The position numbers and the translations under genes were made by a program. Shown in pieces: positions 44,200-55,656 of a DNA stretch of 64,000 bases; the stretch's first letter is position 1; every line of letters begins with the position of its first letter. The notes under the pieces are model-generated. The model did not search any database. It had not been told where the DNA came from and worked only from the letters and a program-made list of their open reading frames with translations. The stretch covers positions 1-64,000 of the forward strand of contig CAXIWS010000520.1 in assembly GCA_964036195.1 (NCBI GenBank). Direction: 5' to 3'. The stretch comes from Sphaerolaimus hirsutus. Lineage: Eukaryota > Nematoda > Chromadorea > Monhysterida > Sphaerolaimidae.

Positions 44200-47100
44200 C
44201 TGGGGGGGGGGGTGTTTCGAGCCGTGGTGCCTCATTGAATCATGTTCAAAAACATCTACTTTTATACCAATTTTTAAAACGTTTTTTAAAAATTATGCGC
44301 GCAAGCTTTTATTTCTAGCATATGTTTTGAATTATGACTTACAGTATTACCTCGAATTACCCCCATGGGGGTTGATTATTTCGTCAACAAAATTTGAGAG
44401 AGGTTTATACGAAGGGGGAATTATTCGAGGGGGGGGGGGTTGCTATTTCGTCAGAAATTTTAGTGACATTCATAGTACAGGTTACACTTTTTCATAATTA
44501 AACCGGTAACAGACGTGACCAAATATAATAAATTGAGACATATTATCGCAGTTCAATCATAAACTAGTGTATTAATATGTGTGACTGCGATGCTAACTGG
44601 CATGAGGTGGAGTTTTGTTCCTCAGCTTGAAAAGACCTGAGGGTATTTCGATGGGGGTTAATTCAAGCGGGGGTTAGGTAATCCGCGGTAATACGGTAAC
44701 TGTGTCTTATTGCCACAGTATTTTACAGAATGAACGAGTCTAATTAAGCACACACACCATCGTTGACACGCACACACGACCTCAAATACATTGCATTTCT
44801 TCACTTGTTTGTAAACAAAGACTCCCATTCAAAAGTACAGGATAAATCCCTGATTAAGCTGATATCATTGTGAGGAAAAGAGGCCGCTAAAAGTCAGAGT
44901 TGATAGAATTACTGAGCTTATTTCAATGTATATGTAAACGTAAAGTTTTTTTTACTCATCACAAAGTATAGAAAACGTAAAATACTTTTTTTACATACTT
45001 ACACGTAAATGTGGGTACTTTTCTTGTGAGTGTAGAAATGACTACTTTTCCTCAGAGAATATGTAAAAGTAGCACTTTTTCATACATTTATGGCACAACA
45101 TATGTTTTTCTATAAGCAAATGATAGATAAAATAGTTTTCACGGTCTCTTTATTCTAGGCGATAAAAATCGTCGCTCTCCCACTTGTTTTGGCTTCTATT
45201 GTCCATTTCGATTGTGTTGCGATCAGGGTTGGTTTTATAAAAATTATTTGTATACAAATTGTATAAAAATTGTATTTTATTTTAATTTTATTCTTGTTTC
45301 ATTTTATTTTATTCCCAAAAGTCATTAATAAAATAAAATGCCACCATTTTACAAAATTTTTACACAAAATCGGAATCATGCATGCAAGGCCGGAAAAATG
45401 TTACCATTAGACCTTTACAAGAAAAACCTGTGACAATTTTTTTAGTTACTTTACAAAATTTGCATGCAGTAGGTGTTGTTAGCTAACTGCAAGTGTAAAC
45501 TCACAATTATTGATAACAATGGTTTGCATTTTCAGTAGGACTACTGGAGTGTGCTGGGGGCATTTGTAAAATGTCATGACAAACGTAAAGCAGTGTCAAT
45601 TGTCATGCAAAATGTCAAGTGTCATGTCAACGGTCAAGCAGAGCGGCAATTGTCATGACAAATGCCATGCAATTGTAAATTGTGTATCCAAATGTTATGT
45701 TTTTGTATCCAAAGCTTGTTTTATATCCAATCTTATATTTTTTACCCAAATGTTCACATAAGATTTGGATTACAAAACAACAATATTTGGACACAAAACA
45801 GAAGATTTGGATACAAAACATAAGATTTGGATACAAAACATAAGATTTGGATAAAATTTGCTTGACAATTGACACTTTTATTTGTATTTGTCATGACAAT
45901 TGACAGTTTACATTATGTTGACCATGACAATTGACACTTTGCATGACATTTTTCATGACATTTGACACTTTACAGAGCTTGGGACAGCCCCCAGTTCAGC
46001 AAATATAAGCAAGCAACAAGAAAACTTTCCCCACATTGAATTATATGTCCCACATTGAATTTTTGGAAATACATTTTCCATACGCATATGCTTTGAAAAT
46101 GTACACGTACAAGTGTGTACAGTATTTAAAAAAAAGTATATGTAAAGTCGGCAGATGTATCGCCCTACAAACATTTGCGTCAATCTCTCCAGTGGAGAGT
46201 GCATGATGGCATTAGGTATTGTGACGCAATATTTTAACGATTGGAATAGATCGGGTCATGTATGAAAACTTGGCCCTTATCCCAGTTACCAGTTGCGTAT
46301 TATACAAATGAGAGTGAAAACTGAAAGTTAACTAAAAATCGTTAAAATTTGCTTCGCTTTGCCAATTTCCACCTTCATAATCGGTATTTTTGTTTATTTA
46401 CATGGTGTTATAGCTATTGTGAGCCTATTTTATTCATATTAATAACGGATTTCGAAATTTTGGCTGGCTGCCAAGTTCTCTTCTGTTGGAACGGAGCCAA
46501 CGAATGAAAAATAAAATAAAAACAAAAACGGTAGTTTGAACGGTAAAACGGTAGTTTGAACGGTCAAATTCTTTACAAGCAACGTTGAAAATGTAGATGA
46601 CTAGGGCGTGGCATGGACAGACGCAGTGAAACGTCCATTTTTCTTTTAATATGATTTTCTTTTTCAATTTCTAGCGTCCGCGTGGGACACAAGTTTCGTT
46701 GTTCGCTCTATTCACAAGCGAATTCTAACTCTCCGATTTTGTAGGGTGAAATGTCCGCCGACTTTAAATGTATTGCTAAAAATATGAATAACAATTGTAT
46801 CTTAAAAAGGGAAATTGATTTCCATTCCTTTGCTGAAATGGGATAGGTATAAATGCAGGATTTTCTGCACCCATGCTTGTAGCTCGCATTCACAGATTTT
46901 TGCTTTCACACGCAAGTCAACACAAAAAATTCACACACACCCATATTATGCTGAAATGTGACGGAACAGTGTTTAACACACTATGTAACTGTGTGTTGCA
47001 ATGTGTTAATTTGTATTATAGCAATTAACACAAAGCAGACGGTAAATATTTAGGTGACCTCTGCACACTGAAAACTATAGTGCCCATCACATGCAGTGTC

Positions 47101-50100
47101 TGTCAAATAGTAATGTGTGAGCATGTGTTACATTGTGTACCTAATGTAATGAGAGTCTTAAAAAATTGGTTTTATTTGGATGGGATATGGTAGATTTCAT
47201 TGTGAACCATGAATCAAAATTCTGAGTTCAAATCCAATTTTATTGTATATGTAAAGTGCTGTATAACCACATCTATACAATGAATTAGAAATGAAATTTA
47301 AAACACAATTAGAAAAATCCCATTCTAAGTTAAATAATGCCTACATTAATAAATGAGTATATCAAATGCATTTTATTGAAGATGCAATTTCAGTTTGCAT
47401 TTTCAATGTGGGCCACCCTTCTTTTGACCCATTTGTATTGATGGCTATGTAACATGATACGTAACAGATGCATTCACACATACAATATAATTATAGTAAT
47501 AAAATAAACGCAGTGTTTCAAGTTAACACATGTTTTATGTGTATTTTTTTGGCAGTGTAACAGTCCAAAAAAATCAACACGCTCCCAAATTCACACAATT
47601 TTTCGCACACCGAAAACGGGAGCTGCACACCGGGTGTGCGTCATTAAGACAAAAGCGCTTTAAGACAACAGTAGCTTTAATAGAACAAAAGTGCACATGG
47701 AGACAAAAGTTCTGGGTCATGTCATGTTCCAGGTCGAAAAATATAAATAGACTTTCATAATTATGATAAAAAATATAAATAGATTTTGTAACTTTTTGGT
47801 GATGCAATTAGGCTGGAAGTATAGTAGTTAAGTAAAATTGACACAATGAACTTTCACATGAACCTCACTACCTATCTTCAAACACTACAGCGCTTTTGTT
47901 CTATTAAAGCTACTGTTGTCTTAAAGCGCTTTTGTCTTAATGGGATACCCCCCTGCACACCTTGTTTCAAGCCCTACCGGTTCAATGCTTGTGAGGCATT
48001 CCAATAAATATGTATGTCACAATGGTGATAAAAAGTCAACCTGTTTTTGACAATGAAATAATCCACACCATCCTCAGATCCATAGCCAACAACAGCAACT
48101 GCATGTTTGGCCTCAGATATACAGGATTCACCTCTTTCCAGGATGCCTGTTAGAGTACTTATGTGAAAAATTCAATTTGGGCTAGAATATTCTTTGTGAC
48201 ACCAGTCACAAGAACCCTGTGAATATTTGATCAAACATTTCTAGTTACCGTATTTACTTGAAATACCTCCCCCCTCTCGAAATACCCCCCTCAAAATGGA
48301 CACTATGAATTTATTAGCCCCCCCTTGAAATACCCCCCAAATTGACTGTGAACAGAACATACATGACAAAAGCTACTGTTTGTGATGCAGAACAGATGTT
48401 AAAAACAATGACTTAAACCTGTTTTACACCATCTACATACTTATTTAGGTCTATAGACTCTTATACATGGTACTTTTTGTTGCATGTTTCGACGTCAGCG
48501 TACGTTAAGCCGGAATTACAGCTCAGCGGCGTTTGACATGAAATGATGACGTCGTAAAATTGATAACATCAAAATAGACAAAGGTACAGCATTGAAATTT
48601 CAGAATTAGATAGTTCTAGTAATTGTGTGTAATGTCCCAAATTTTTTTTAACCAAATAATCATTATTTAAGTAGTTATTAATTGAACGTCAAAATTTTTT
48701 GGTGACGTAGAATGTTTAACGTGAAATGTTGATGTAGAATGTGTAAATTTCGACGTAAAATAAATAACTTATTAAATAATAATTTTTTTCTTAATTTTTT
48801 TGGGACATAACACACAATTACTAGAACTATCGAATTCTGAAATTTCAACGCTGTACCTATGTCTATTTTGATGTACCGTATTACCTCGAATTAACCCCCC
48901 CCCCTTGAATTAACCCCCCCTCGAAATACCCCCCCTAAATTTCGGCTGAGGAAATAATAAACCCCCCCCCCCCTTGAAATACCCCCCCTAAAATTGAGTG
49001 TAACGTGAACGTACATGACAAATACCGCAGTTTGTTATCTGTACAATGCAGAACACACGTTAAAACTGATGATTAAGCGACGTTAGGGAAGGGTTTTTGT
49101 GTATATACAGTTATATATGCCTATAAACACATATACATCTACGTAAATGTTTGATTTTTCTACGTCTGCGTATGGGGAATTTCCGAAAATTTCTGGCGAA
49201 ATAATAGACCCCCCCCCTCGAATAAACCCCCCCCCCCCCTCGAATTATCCCCCCCTCAAATTTTGCTGGCGAAATAATAAACCCCCTGGGGGTATTTCGA
49301 GGTAATATGGTAATCAATTTTACGACATCATCATTTCACGTCAAATGCCGCTGAGCTGTAATTCCGGCTTTACAAACAACATTTTGGTAATGGGAGTTCA
49401 AAAAATTTCTGGCGAAATAATAAGCCCCCCCCCCTCGAAATACCCCCCCCCTCTCGTTGAACCCCCCTCAAAATTCTTACTCTGAAACAATCACCCCCGG
49501 GGGGTATTTCGAGGAAATACTGTATTGTCATGCCTTCAGCAGCCGCACTACTTGAATATTACTCATCAAAATGAAACAGTACCCAACAGTAAAATAAAGT
49601 GACTGTACCTTGGCTGAGGAAGAACTGAAAGCTGTCCATAACATCCAACCCAGTGAGCACTGGTCCCTTTTGCAGCAGCTCCACAAGCAAGTCATCAGTT
49701 ACTTGTCCACCGGTATAATACACTTGATTGATCACAAATGCACCTGTCGTAGGTTTGGCACACTCCCCTGGCTGGGAAGTTTGGGAAGTGGCAGGAATTA
49801 TAAAAGTTGATGGTGATTTTCAGATAGTTTTTCAGTTTGGCTATAAATGAAATGGCTTGAATTTTGTGACTGAAATTAATGAAAATGCTGTGTGTCTAAC
49901 AATTCACAGTGTCATTGTTTTTTGTACATTTGAATAATTTTGCTAGCACTCGCTTTTTAGGAGCACACTAAGTCAAGGCAGTTTACAGGATTCCACCCCC
50001 CCCAAAAAAAAAATCTTAAAAAAACTTTATAGACTCATATCACAACTAGCATTATTGAAAAAATCTCTGGGAGATTTATATTAATAAAATCTCAGAAAAT

Positions 50101-50667
50101 TTCAGAAAATATAAGATTTTTATTTTTTCATGATTTTCTAGAAAGATTTAATTATATTTTCTTTTTGAGAGATTTTCTGAGATTTTTAAAAATATCTGAA
50201 AATCTCTCAAATTTTGATATTTATATTTATTTATATTTTTGCAGGTTTTATGTGAGAGATTTAATTATATTTTTTTCTTTGGGAGATTTTCTGAGATAAT
50301 ATTTAATTATATTTTCTGAAAATTGACGATTTTTTCAATGCTAATCACAACTCACAGGCAACGTGTATGGGGCGTACGCATTCTTAACTACAGGTGTGTG
50401 TGATTTGAGCCATTCAAACCCCTCGAGCGGCGTAAGACCCAAGCAATCAAAATTGTCACCTCCAACATCCCAGCAGTCCAGCATCCACTTTTCACTCAGG
50501 GGGATGGGGTTGCCACCATTGGTTATGCCCAGGAAGCCATTGAGCACGTGCAGCTGCGATTTTGAATTTTTTATTGTTGCATATTTGGGCGTAATTGATC
50601 AAAGTTTTTGTTCAACTCACTGAAGCCCACATAACACAGCTGCCACAGCCCTGCGAATTTTGAACAA
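44014..50667 (-). CDS. Papain-family (C1) cysteine protease, catalytic domain
   Basis: Five exons: join(44014-44199, 48041-48146, 49609-49771, 50356-50553, 50621-50667), minus strand, all phases consistent. The full catalytic set is readable: the Cys segment VQNSQGCGSC, the His segment KHAVAVVGYGSEDGVDYFIV, and Asn in KNSWGYDWGEKGYFRVRR, with PLSEKWMLDCWDV and EYVTGG-type QVYYTGGQVTDDLLVELLQK between. Cys-to-His spacing is about 140 residues, normal for cathepsins. Oddities: Cys is followed by VMW rather than the near-invariant W, and the CGSC block is one residue closer to its upstream Gln than usual. An extension beyond the domain (WGEVAVQPTLSTSMP .. LPAYLG) ends at a GTGAGC donor, so at least one more exon is missing. 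Signal peptide and propeptide exons were not found with certainty. It would act in lysosomes or be secreted (inference). Confidence 0.88.
44340..44698. mobile_element. TACAGTATTACC-type MITE in protease intron
   Basis: TACAGTATTACCTCGAATTA at the left and CGCGGTAATACGGTA at the right are inverted. The interior has GAATTATTCGAGGGGG and GCTATTTCGTCAGAAATTTT. A variant subfamily with TACC in place of TTCC. Confidence 0.7.
44699..45225. other. Intron stretch, partly Q-like repeat
   Basis: 44880-45080 has AGAGTTGATAGAATTACTGAG and GTAAACGTAAAGT blocks, like the start of Q2 (57324). A matching right end was not located. Otherwise nothing recognised. Confidence 0.4.
45226..45985. mobile_element. 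CAGGGTTGG repeat with family-A fold-back MITE
   Basis: 45226-45547 starts CAGGGTTGG and contains sequence shared with 4321-4536. The family-A palindrome at about 45548-45985 has GGGCATTTGTAAAATGTCATG at the left and the inverse at the right, with four ACATAAGATTTGGATAC units near the centre. Located in the last protease intron. Confidence 0.6.
46000..47641. other. Intron stretch without a recognised gene
   Basis: AT-rich, with no exon supported by family similarity. GTAACAGTGTG-type AC/GT blocks near 46920-47130 and 47500 (ACACACAC..TGTGTTAAC) look like a decayed repeat. Open frames on the minus strand at 46434-46893 lack features. Confidence 0.35.
47642..47942. mobile_element. Fold-back element with AAAGCGCTTTTGTC ends
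   Basis: CATTAAGACAAAAGCGCTTT and TAAGACAACAGTAGCTTTAA at the left are perfectly mirrored at the right. About 200 bp of loop. It lies 100 bp from the His exon of the protease. Confidence 0.75.
48041..48146 (-). CDS. C1 protease exon with catalytic His
   Basis: Acceptor TCTAACAG at 48147, donor ACAG|GTTGAC. Encodes GILERGESCISEAKHAVAVV, GYGSEDGVDYFIVKN. The Ser codon of KNSWG is split across the next intron (AG|C). Confidence 0.92.
48508..49369. mobile_element. Harbinger-like palindromic element T with TTA duplication
   Basis: Ends AGCCGGAATTACAGCTCAGC and its inverse, flanked by TTA on both sides (48505-48507 and 49370-49372). Palindromic arms include GTTTGACATGAAATGATGAC and TTGAAATTTCAGAATT. 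A TACCG-family copy is inserted at 48874-49312 within the right arm. Confidence 0.8.
48874..49312. mobile_element. TACCGTATTACC MITE nested in T
   Basis: Ends TACCGTATTACCTCGAATTA and CGAGGTAATATGGTA. The palindromic partner arm of T gives the empty site: GATGTTATCAA expected, GATG-TA-ATCAA after removal with one TA kept. This supports a TA target duplication for the family. Nearly the same core recurs at 53110-53540. Confidence 0.88.
49609..49771 (-). CDS. C1 protease exon
   Basis: Acceptor CTTCCCAG at 49772, donor AAG|GTACAG. Encodes PGECAKPTTGAFVINQVYYT, DDLLVELLQKGPVLTGLDVM and SFQFFLSQ. It matches the region leading to the GPV..DA and SFQFY..G blocks of cathepsins. Confidence 0.9.
50047..50343. 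mobile_element. hAT-like MITE with AAAATCTCTGAGA motif, copy O1
   Basis: Ends TAGCATTATTGAAAAAATC and, inverted, GATTTTTTCAATGCTA, with the perfect duplication ATCACAAC (50039-50046 and 50344-50351). The body repeats AGATTTTCTGAGA and ATATAATTAAATCTC. It is inserted only about 10 bp inside the protease intron from the GTGAGT donor at 50355. Confidence 0.92.
50356..50553 (-). CDS. C1 protease exon
   Basis: Acceptor AATCGCAG at 50554, consensus donor CCT|GTGAGT. Encodes LHVLNGFLGITNGG, PIPLSEKWMLDCWDV and GFEWLKSHTPVVKNAYAPYT, the helix and loop region after the active-site Cys. Confidence 0.9.
50621..50667 (-). CDS. C1 protease exon with catalytic Cys
   Basis: Acceptor TTCACAG at 50668, consensus donor TTCA|GTGAGT. 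Encodes VQNSQGCGSCVMWAS. It starts in phase 1, so an upstream exon ending with one spare base must exist. Confidence 0.85.
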
Positions 50668-50912
50668 CTGTGAATGCAAAGAAAATAACTGTTCTTCCGT
50701 TATGGGTGGTTTTGCTAAGTGTAATTTATCCTAAAACTCGGCAGACATGAAACGAGTCAGTGATCAGACAGTTACGTACAAAATAACGTACGTATCTAAT
50801 TCAAATTTAAATGGATGGATTCAATTCGGTTGACGGAATTCAATTTAATTCATTTCATCCAATTATACTTTTTAATGCAAGAATAAAATTAATCAGACAG
50901 ACATGCGGTTAT

Positions 50913-51826
50913 TAGTGATGGAATGGCGCCATGGCGCTGGCGCCATTTGAGGGCGCCAAAGGGCGCCGCGCCATGGCGCCATTGGCGCTTGGCGCCCTTT
51001 TTCTGTGGCGCCCTTGGCGCCTGGCGCCCACCTTCTGAAAGGCGCCATGGCTCCCTTGGCGCTTGGCGCCCTTTCTCCGTGGCGCCCTTGGCGCCTGGCG
51101 CCCTGCCCTAAAAGGGCGCCAAAATGGCGCCAGCATGGTTTCAAGGTAAGTGCTGCGTGAATGAATAAAAAAGAAAAAAACGGGTCTGTGAATGATAAAA
51201 TTCACTGGAAAATAGACAAAGTGGTGTGAGTGGATGTATATGTTTCATCCAATTTTTATCAGATGCGTGTAACGGATCAGAAGCTGAGCATGATAGACCG
51301 GTGATGAACTTGCAAACTCGTAAATCAACGGATTGAAATTATCGGAATTCCGTTGTCGTCCGCTTCAAGAAAACATATATTGGAAAATCTAAACGTATGT
51401 GCATTCATTGTTTTGTCGAATGAGAATTTTCAAAGTGTTTGAATTGAATATCACGTGTGAGTACGGTTTTTCCACAAAAGTTTGTTGCTCACTTTTGCTG
51501 ATTACATCCTGGAGAACATGAATAAAGAAGTGAATGTGTGCACTACAGTGCTGGAGAAGCATTTTTAGCACACGCAGGGTATTCTACTCGCTTTTCTATT
51601 CTGGCGCCATTGGCGCCTGGGGCCCTTCTTTTCAATTGGCGCCATGGCGCCCTCTTTCCGTGGCGCCCTTGGCGCCTGGCGCCCACTTTCCGAATGGCGC
51701 CATGGCGCCCTTGGCGCTTGGCGCCCTTTTTCTGTGGCGCCCTTGGCGCTTGGCGCCCAGTTTCCGAATGGCGCCATGGCGCCATTGGCGCCTGGCGCCC
51801 TTTTTTCTGGCGCTTTTCCATCACTA
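50913..51826. mobile_element. hAT-like element with GGCGCC arrays, copy C2
   Basis: Same ends and core as C1, with the perfect duplication GCGGTTAT (50905-50912 and 51827-51834). It lacks the TACCG insertion of C1, but the arms differ in number of GGCGCC units, showing array turnover between near-identical copies. Confidence 0.94.
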
Positions 51827-51975
51827 GCGGTTATACAAAATTGAAATCGTTAGAGATATTACTTTAACACTGCGGACGAATTCGAACAGGGTGGTTGCAT
51901 TATGCGGAGTTGCCTTACTATTTACTGTCAAAAAGAAAATTTACCATACTGTATGGTTTACTACAAAGCCATGCC

Positions 51976-53609
51976 TAGCATTGAAAAAAATAACCGATTT
52001 TGAGAAAATATAATTAAATATTATCTCAGAAAATCTCTCAAGAAAAAACTATAATTAAATGTCTTGGTTAATTTTCGAAAATATAACTTAATCTCTGAGA
52101 AAATCTCTTGCAGTTCAAAAAAATCTCATAAAATCTCTCAACTTAAAGTATGATTACATCGATATTTCAAGGTTTTTTAACCATTGAGAGTAGAAATTAA
52201 GCACATTATGTGTTGTTAAACTTTTGTCACAATGACATATGATAACAGCATATTGTCTACTGACAGCATTTTGTACTACCATGTAGTATCTGAATAATGA
52301 ACAAAAATATGATTCAGGTACATTTTTCCTCGTAGAAGAATACATTGCTTTCACGTGTGACGATCCCACAGAAATTATCAGATGACTTTTTCACCAAAAT
52401 TTGGTAAAATTTCCAAAGCATGCTGTCAACTCTTTCGTTGTTAAAATAGCTAGAAGCCAGTGCACAAATTTACCCGGTGCACAAGTAAACAGCAATCTCC
52501 AGTGCCAATGTAGACCTCCGGTAGAGCCCCCGTACTTTTGAGTACTGGGTCTTCATGGGACTGCAGGGATTCAGTATGGTTCAGGAGGGGTTAAAACATA
52601 TTTACATTACACAAAAATACATATACTTGAGTACTAAGTAAATACATCTAAATTTCCTCTGAAAAAGTACCAGTACTCTCTTTTGTGTATAAAAGTGTGT
52701 GTCTTTTGTTTCAAATAATTTAACTCTAATGTGTCTTTTGTTTGAAAGTACTTGAGTACAGAAATTGTATTTCGGATTGACTTTTTTATTGGCGCTTTCA
52801 TGCCATAGAACAGAAAAAGGGGAGGAAAAACTACAAATAGTGGGGAAAATAGCCAAAAATGGGTAATAAACATAGTATGTTGAATTATCCCCCTTGAATT
52901 AACCCCACCCCTAAAATTAACCTCATATACCCCCGTGGGGGTATTTTGAGATAATATGGTAGTTAAAAATAAATGAAAATTCGCAAAAAAGCACATGAAC
53001 TAGTGAATTTGAAGGCGAAAATGAGCAAATATAGAGAGATTTTCTCGAGAGATTTTATCAATCAGAAAAAAATATAATCAAATCTCTCTGGAAAATCATG
53101 GAAAAAATATACCGTATTACCTCGAATTAACCCCCCCCTTGAATTAACCCCCCCCCCTCGAAATACCCCCCCTAAATTTCGGCTGAGGAAATAATAAACC
53201 CCCCCCTCGAAATACCCCCCCCCCTAAAATTGAGTGGAACGTGAACGTACATGACAAATACCCCAGTTTGTGATCTATACAATGCAGAACACACGTTAAA
53301 ACTGATGATTAAGTGACGTTAGGGAAGGGTTTTTGTGCATATACAGTTATATATGCCTATAAACACATGTACATCTATGTAATTGTTCGATTTTTCTACG
53401 TCTGCGTATGGGGAATTTCCGAAAATTTCTGGCGAAATAATAGACCCCCCCCTCGAATAAACCCCCCCTCGAATTATCCCCCCTCAAATTTTGCTGGCGA
53501 AATAATAAACCCCCTGGGGGTATTTCGAGGGTATACGGTAAATCTCAGAAAATCTTATATTTTCTGAGATTTGTTAAATATAAATCTCCCAGAGATTTTT
53601 TCAATGCTA
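51976..53609. mobile_element. hAT-like element with AAAATCTCTGAGA motif, copy O2
   Basis: Ends TAGCATTGAAAAAAAT and, inverted, TTTTTTCAATGCTA. The flanks GCCATGCC and GCCATACC match 7 of 8. It has a longer interior than O1 (52140-53030 unrelated), including a decayed TATATACTTGAGTACT Q-like patch, and a nested TACCG copy at 53110-53540. Confidence 0.82.
53110..53540. mobile_element. TACCGTATTACC MITE nested in O2
   Basis: TACCGTATTACCTCGAATTA at the left, CGAGGGTATACGGTA at the right. Close relative of 48874-49312 along its whole length, including GATTAAG(T/C)GACGTTAGGG. Confidence 0.88.
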
Positions 53610-54043
53610 GCCATACCATCTGCCACCATATTAATAGAAGTAATTTACAGGAATGAATGTTCTTTCAGTTCTTGTCATTGTAACAAAATGGCTATTTCAA
53701 ACGTGAACCAACAAAACTGATAAAAACAATGTCAAATAAAGACCCCGTCAATTTAATGTAGATTTTGATGAAAAATTTGTTTTTAAAGTATTTGTCAACC
53801 CCAGAAAAAGATTGGGACAAGCCAATTGGATCGTTGGATAGCCCGATAATTTCTCTATATGAACACCCGGGGCCCGGGGGGGGACCTGTGGCTGCACCCC
53901 CGCGGGCACCGGGCGCCTCCTGTAATTTTTTCATTTTTAGGTTGGCCATATAATCTAGATTTTTTCGGATTTAACTTACTCAGATTAATTTATTAAGAAG
54001 CAATGAAAATGTCCTAAATATAAAATACATGAAAATTTACAAC

Positions 54044-54211
54044 CTGTTGGTCTCCTACATCACCAGATGGGTAAAACTTGCTGTCAGATACGTCCCTTTT
54101 TGACAATATCCTCTCTAATTCATTTCCAGTGGGTGTTGAACTTCCCCCATCTGGTTCTGGCCCTGGTCCCATTTCTAGAAGACCGAGGTAGTCTTTTAGC
54201 TCTTCGTCTTC
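54044..54211 (-). CDS. Possible upstream exon of the C1 protease
   Basis: Acceptor AAAATGCAG at 54212 (or ATG at 54217 as start), donor CAG|GTTGTA, 56 codons in phase 0. Encodes the acidic EDEELKDYLGLLEMGPGPEP, then TGNELERILSKRDVSD and FYPSGDVGDQQ. Composition and borders look coding. The link to the protease is positional only: same strand, 3.4 kb upstream. An intermediate exon supplying phase 1 would be needed. Confidence 0.45.
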
Positions 54212-55200
54212 CTGCATTTTTTATATTTTATAATTTAGCCTAATGTGTAGTGATGTAAAAGCGCCATGGCGCTGGCGCCAAAGCAAAAAGCGCGATGGTG
54301 CTTTTGGCGCTTGGCGCTATTTTGCTGTGGGCCAATGGCGCTTGGCGCCTTGCTCATAAAAAGCGCTATGGTGATTTTGGCGCTTGGCACCATTTTTCAC
54401 CAGGAACAAAATGACTGGCACTGGCGCTTGGCGCTAGCGCCAAACCAAAAAGGGCTATGACCATTATGGCGCCTGGCGCCATTTTGCTCTAGCGCCATTG
54501 GCACTTGGCGCTGGGGGTCGAAAAAGCGACATGGCGCTTTTTCGCTTGGCGCTATCATGCTGCGGGCCAATGGCGCTTGGCGCCTTGCCCATGACAAGCG
54601 CCATGCCGCTTCTGGCGCTTGGCGCCATTTTTCCCAAATGCCAGGAACAAACATTTTGTGCTCAGGTACAATTTATGGAGGGTGCACTGTTTCGCACATA
54701 AGCCCGTTTCGCACATACGCCCGTTTCGCACATGAATGAAACCCGTTTCGCACAGAGGGCTGTTTCGTACATAATTGATGCTGTGTGAGAAACAGGCCTA
54801 TGTGCGAAACAGGTGTATGTGCCACATGGGCGTATTTGCAAAACAGGCCATCTCCAATGCAACATCTCCAATAGTGCGACACCCTTGGGCACATTGTGTG
54901 AGTATTAAATAAAAATACTGAAATCGGCTGAGATTTTTATAATCTTTATGATGCAACATTTTCCAATAATGGGACCCTCTCCAATAATGCAACACTATTC
55001 AATAATGCGACACTCTCCAATAAAGTTGCCAAATCTCACCCTTTTTTTGAGTGCATGTTGGGTGCAACCACGTGTAATTATAATAATTGTGGTCAGCGCC
55101 AAATTCACCCACTTTAATTACCCTAGTTTTCCCGCCACAAAATACCAGTGCAATAATCTCATAATTGCCCATAATGTTTGCCTCAACCAGTGCTGTGCAC

Positions 55201-55586
55201 GGGGGTGCACTGATACGCACATGTGCCCGATACGCACATGTGCCCGTTTTTTTCACTTGACACTTTTTCAAGTGATTTTCGGATGAGTAAAGTGAAAAAA
55301 AGTTGCGCAATGACATTAGTGAACTTTTACCACTTCACTCATATCTGAAAATCACTTGAAAATGTGTCAAATAAAAAAAAAGAGTGAAAAATAGCCATTT
55401 TTCACTGTTTTTCACTTGACACATTTTCAAGTGATTTTCAGATATGAGTGAAGTGAAAAAAGTTCACTAATGTCATTGCGCAACTTTTTTCACTTTACTC
55501 ATATCTGAAAATCACTTGAAAAAGTGTCAAGTGAAAAAAACGGGCATGTGTGCCTATCGGGCAGATGTGCGTATCAGGCCTGCCCC
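55201..55586. mobile_element. Element R2 with GATACGCACATGTGCCC motif, nested in R
   Basis: Starts GGGGGTGCACTGATACGC and ends GCGTATCAGGCCTGCCCC, flanked by GCTGTGCAC on both sides (8-9 bp). The interior is palindromic TTCACTTGACACTTTTTCAA and TGATTTTC(A/G)GATATGAG. Its outer 12 bases match R while its inner motif differs. Confidence 0.88.
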
Positions 55587-55656
55587 GCTGTGCACACCCC
55601 CCCCCCCTAATCACCCGCCCGCACCTAGGCCTGTTTCGCACATACGCCCGTCTCAC

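Larger units (their letters stand above)
48246..49524. mobile_element. TACCGTATTT-family MITE split by element T
   Basis: The left half 48246-48507 and right half 49370-49524 together form one copy, with CGACGTC(A/T)GCGTACG at the break and AATTTCTGGCGAAATAATA after it, as in 41791-42251. The right end reads CGAGGAAATACTGTA. Confidence 0.75.

Noticed and set aside
52474-52560. Possible 29-codon protease exon (SHEDPVLKSTGALPEVYIGT) with good AG and GTAAAT borders
   Set aside because: It lies inside transposon O2 (51976-53609), has no resemblance to a C1 propeptide, and does not give the phase needed by the next exon.
53692-53949. Pro/Gly-rich minus-strand frame (GARGGAATGPPPGPGC)
   Set aside because: A GC-rich low-complexity patch with no matching exon phases. 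It could be a repeat end.
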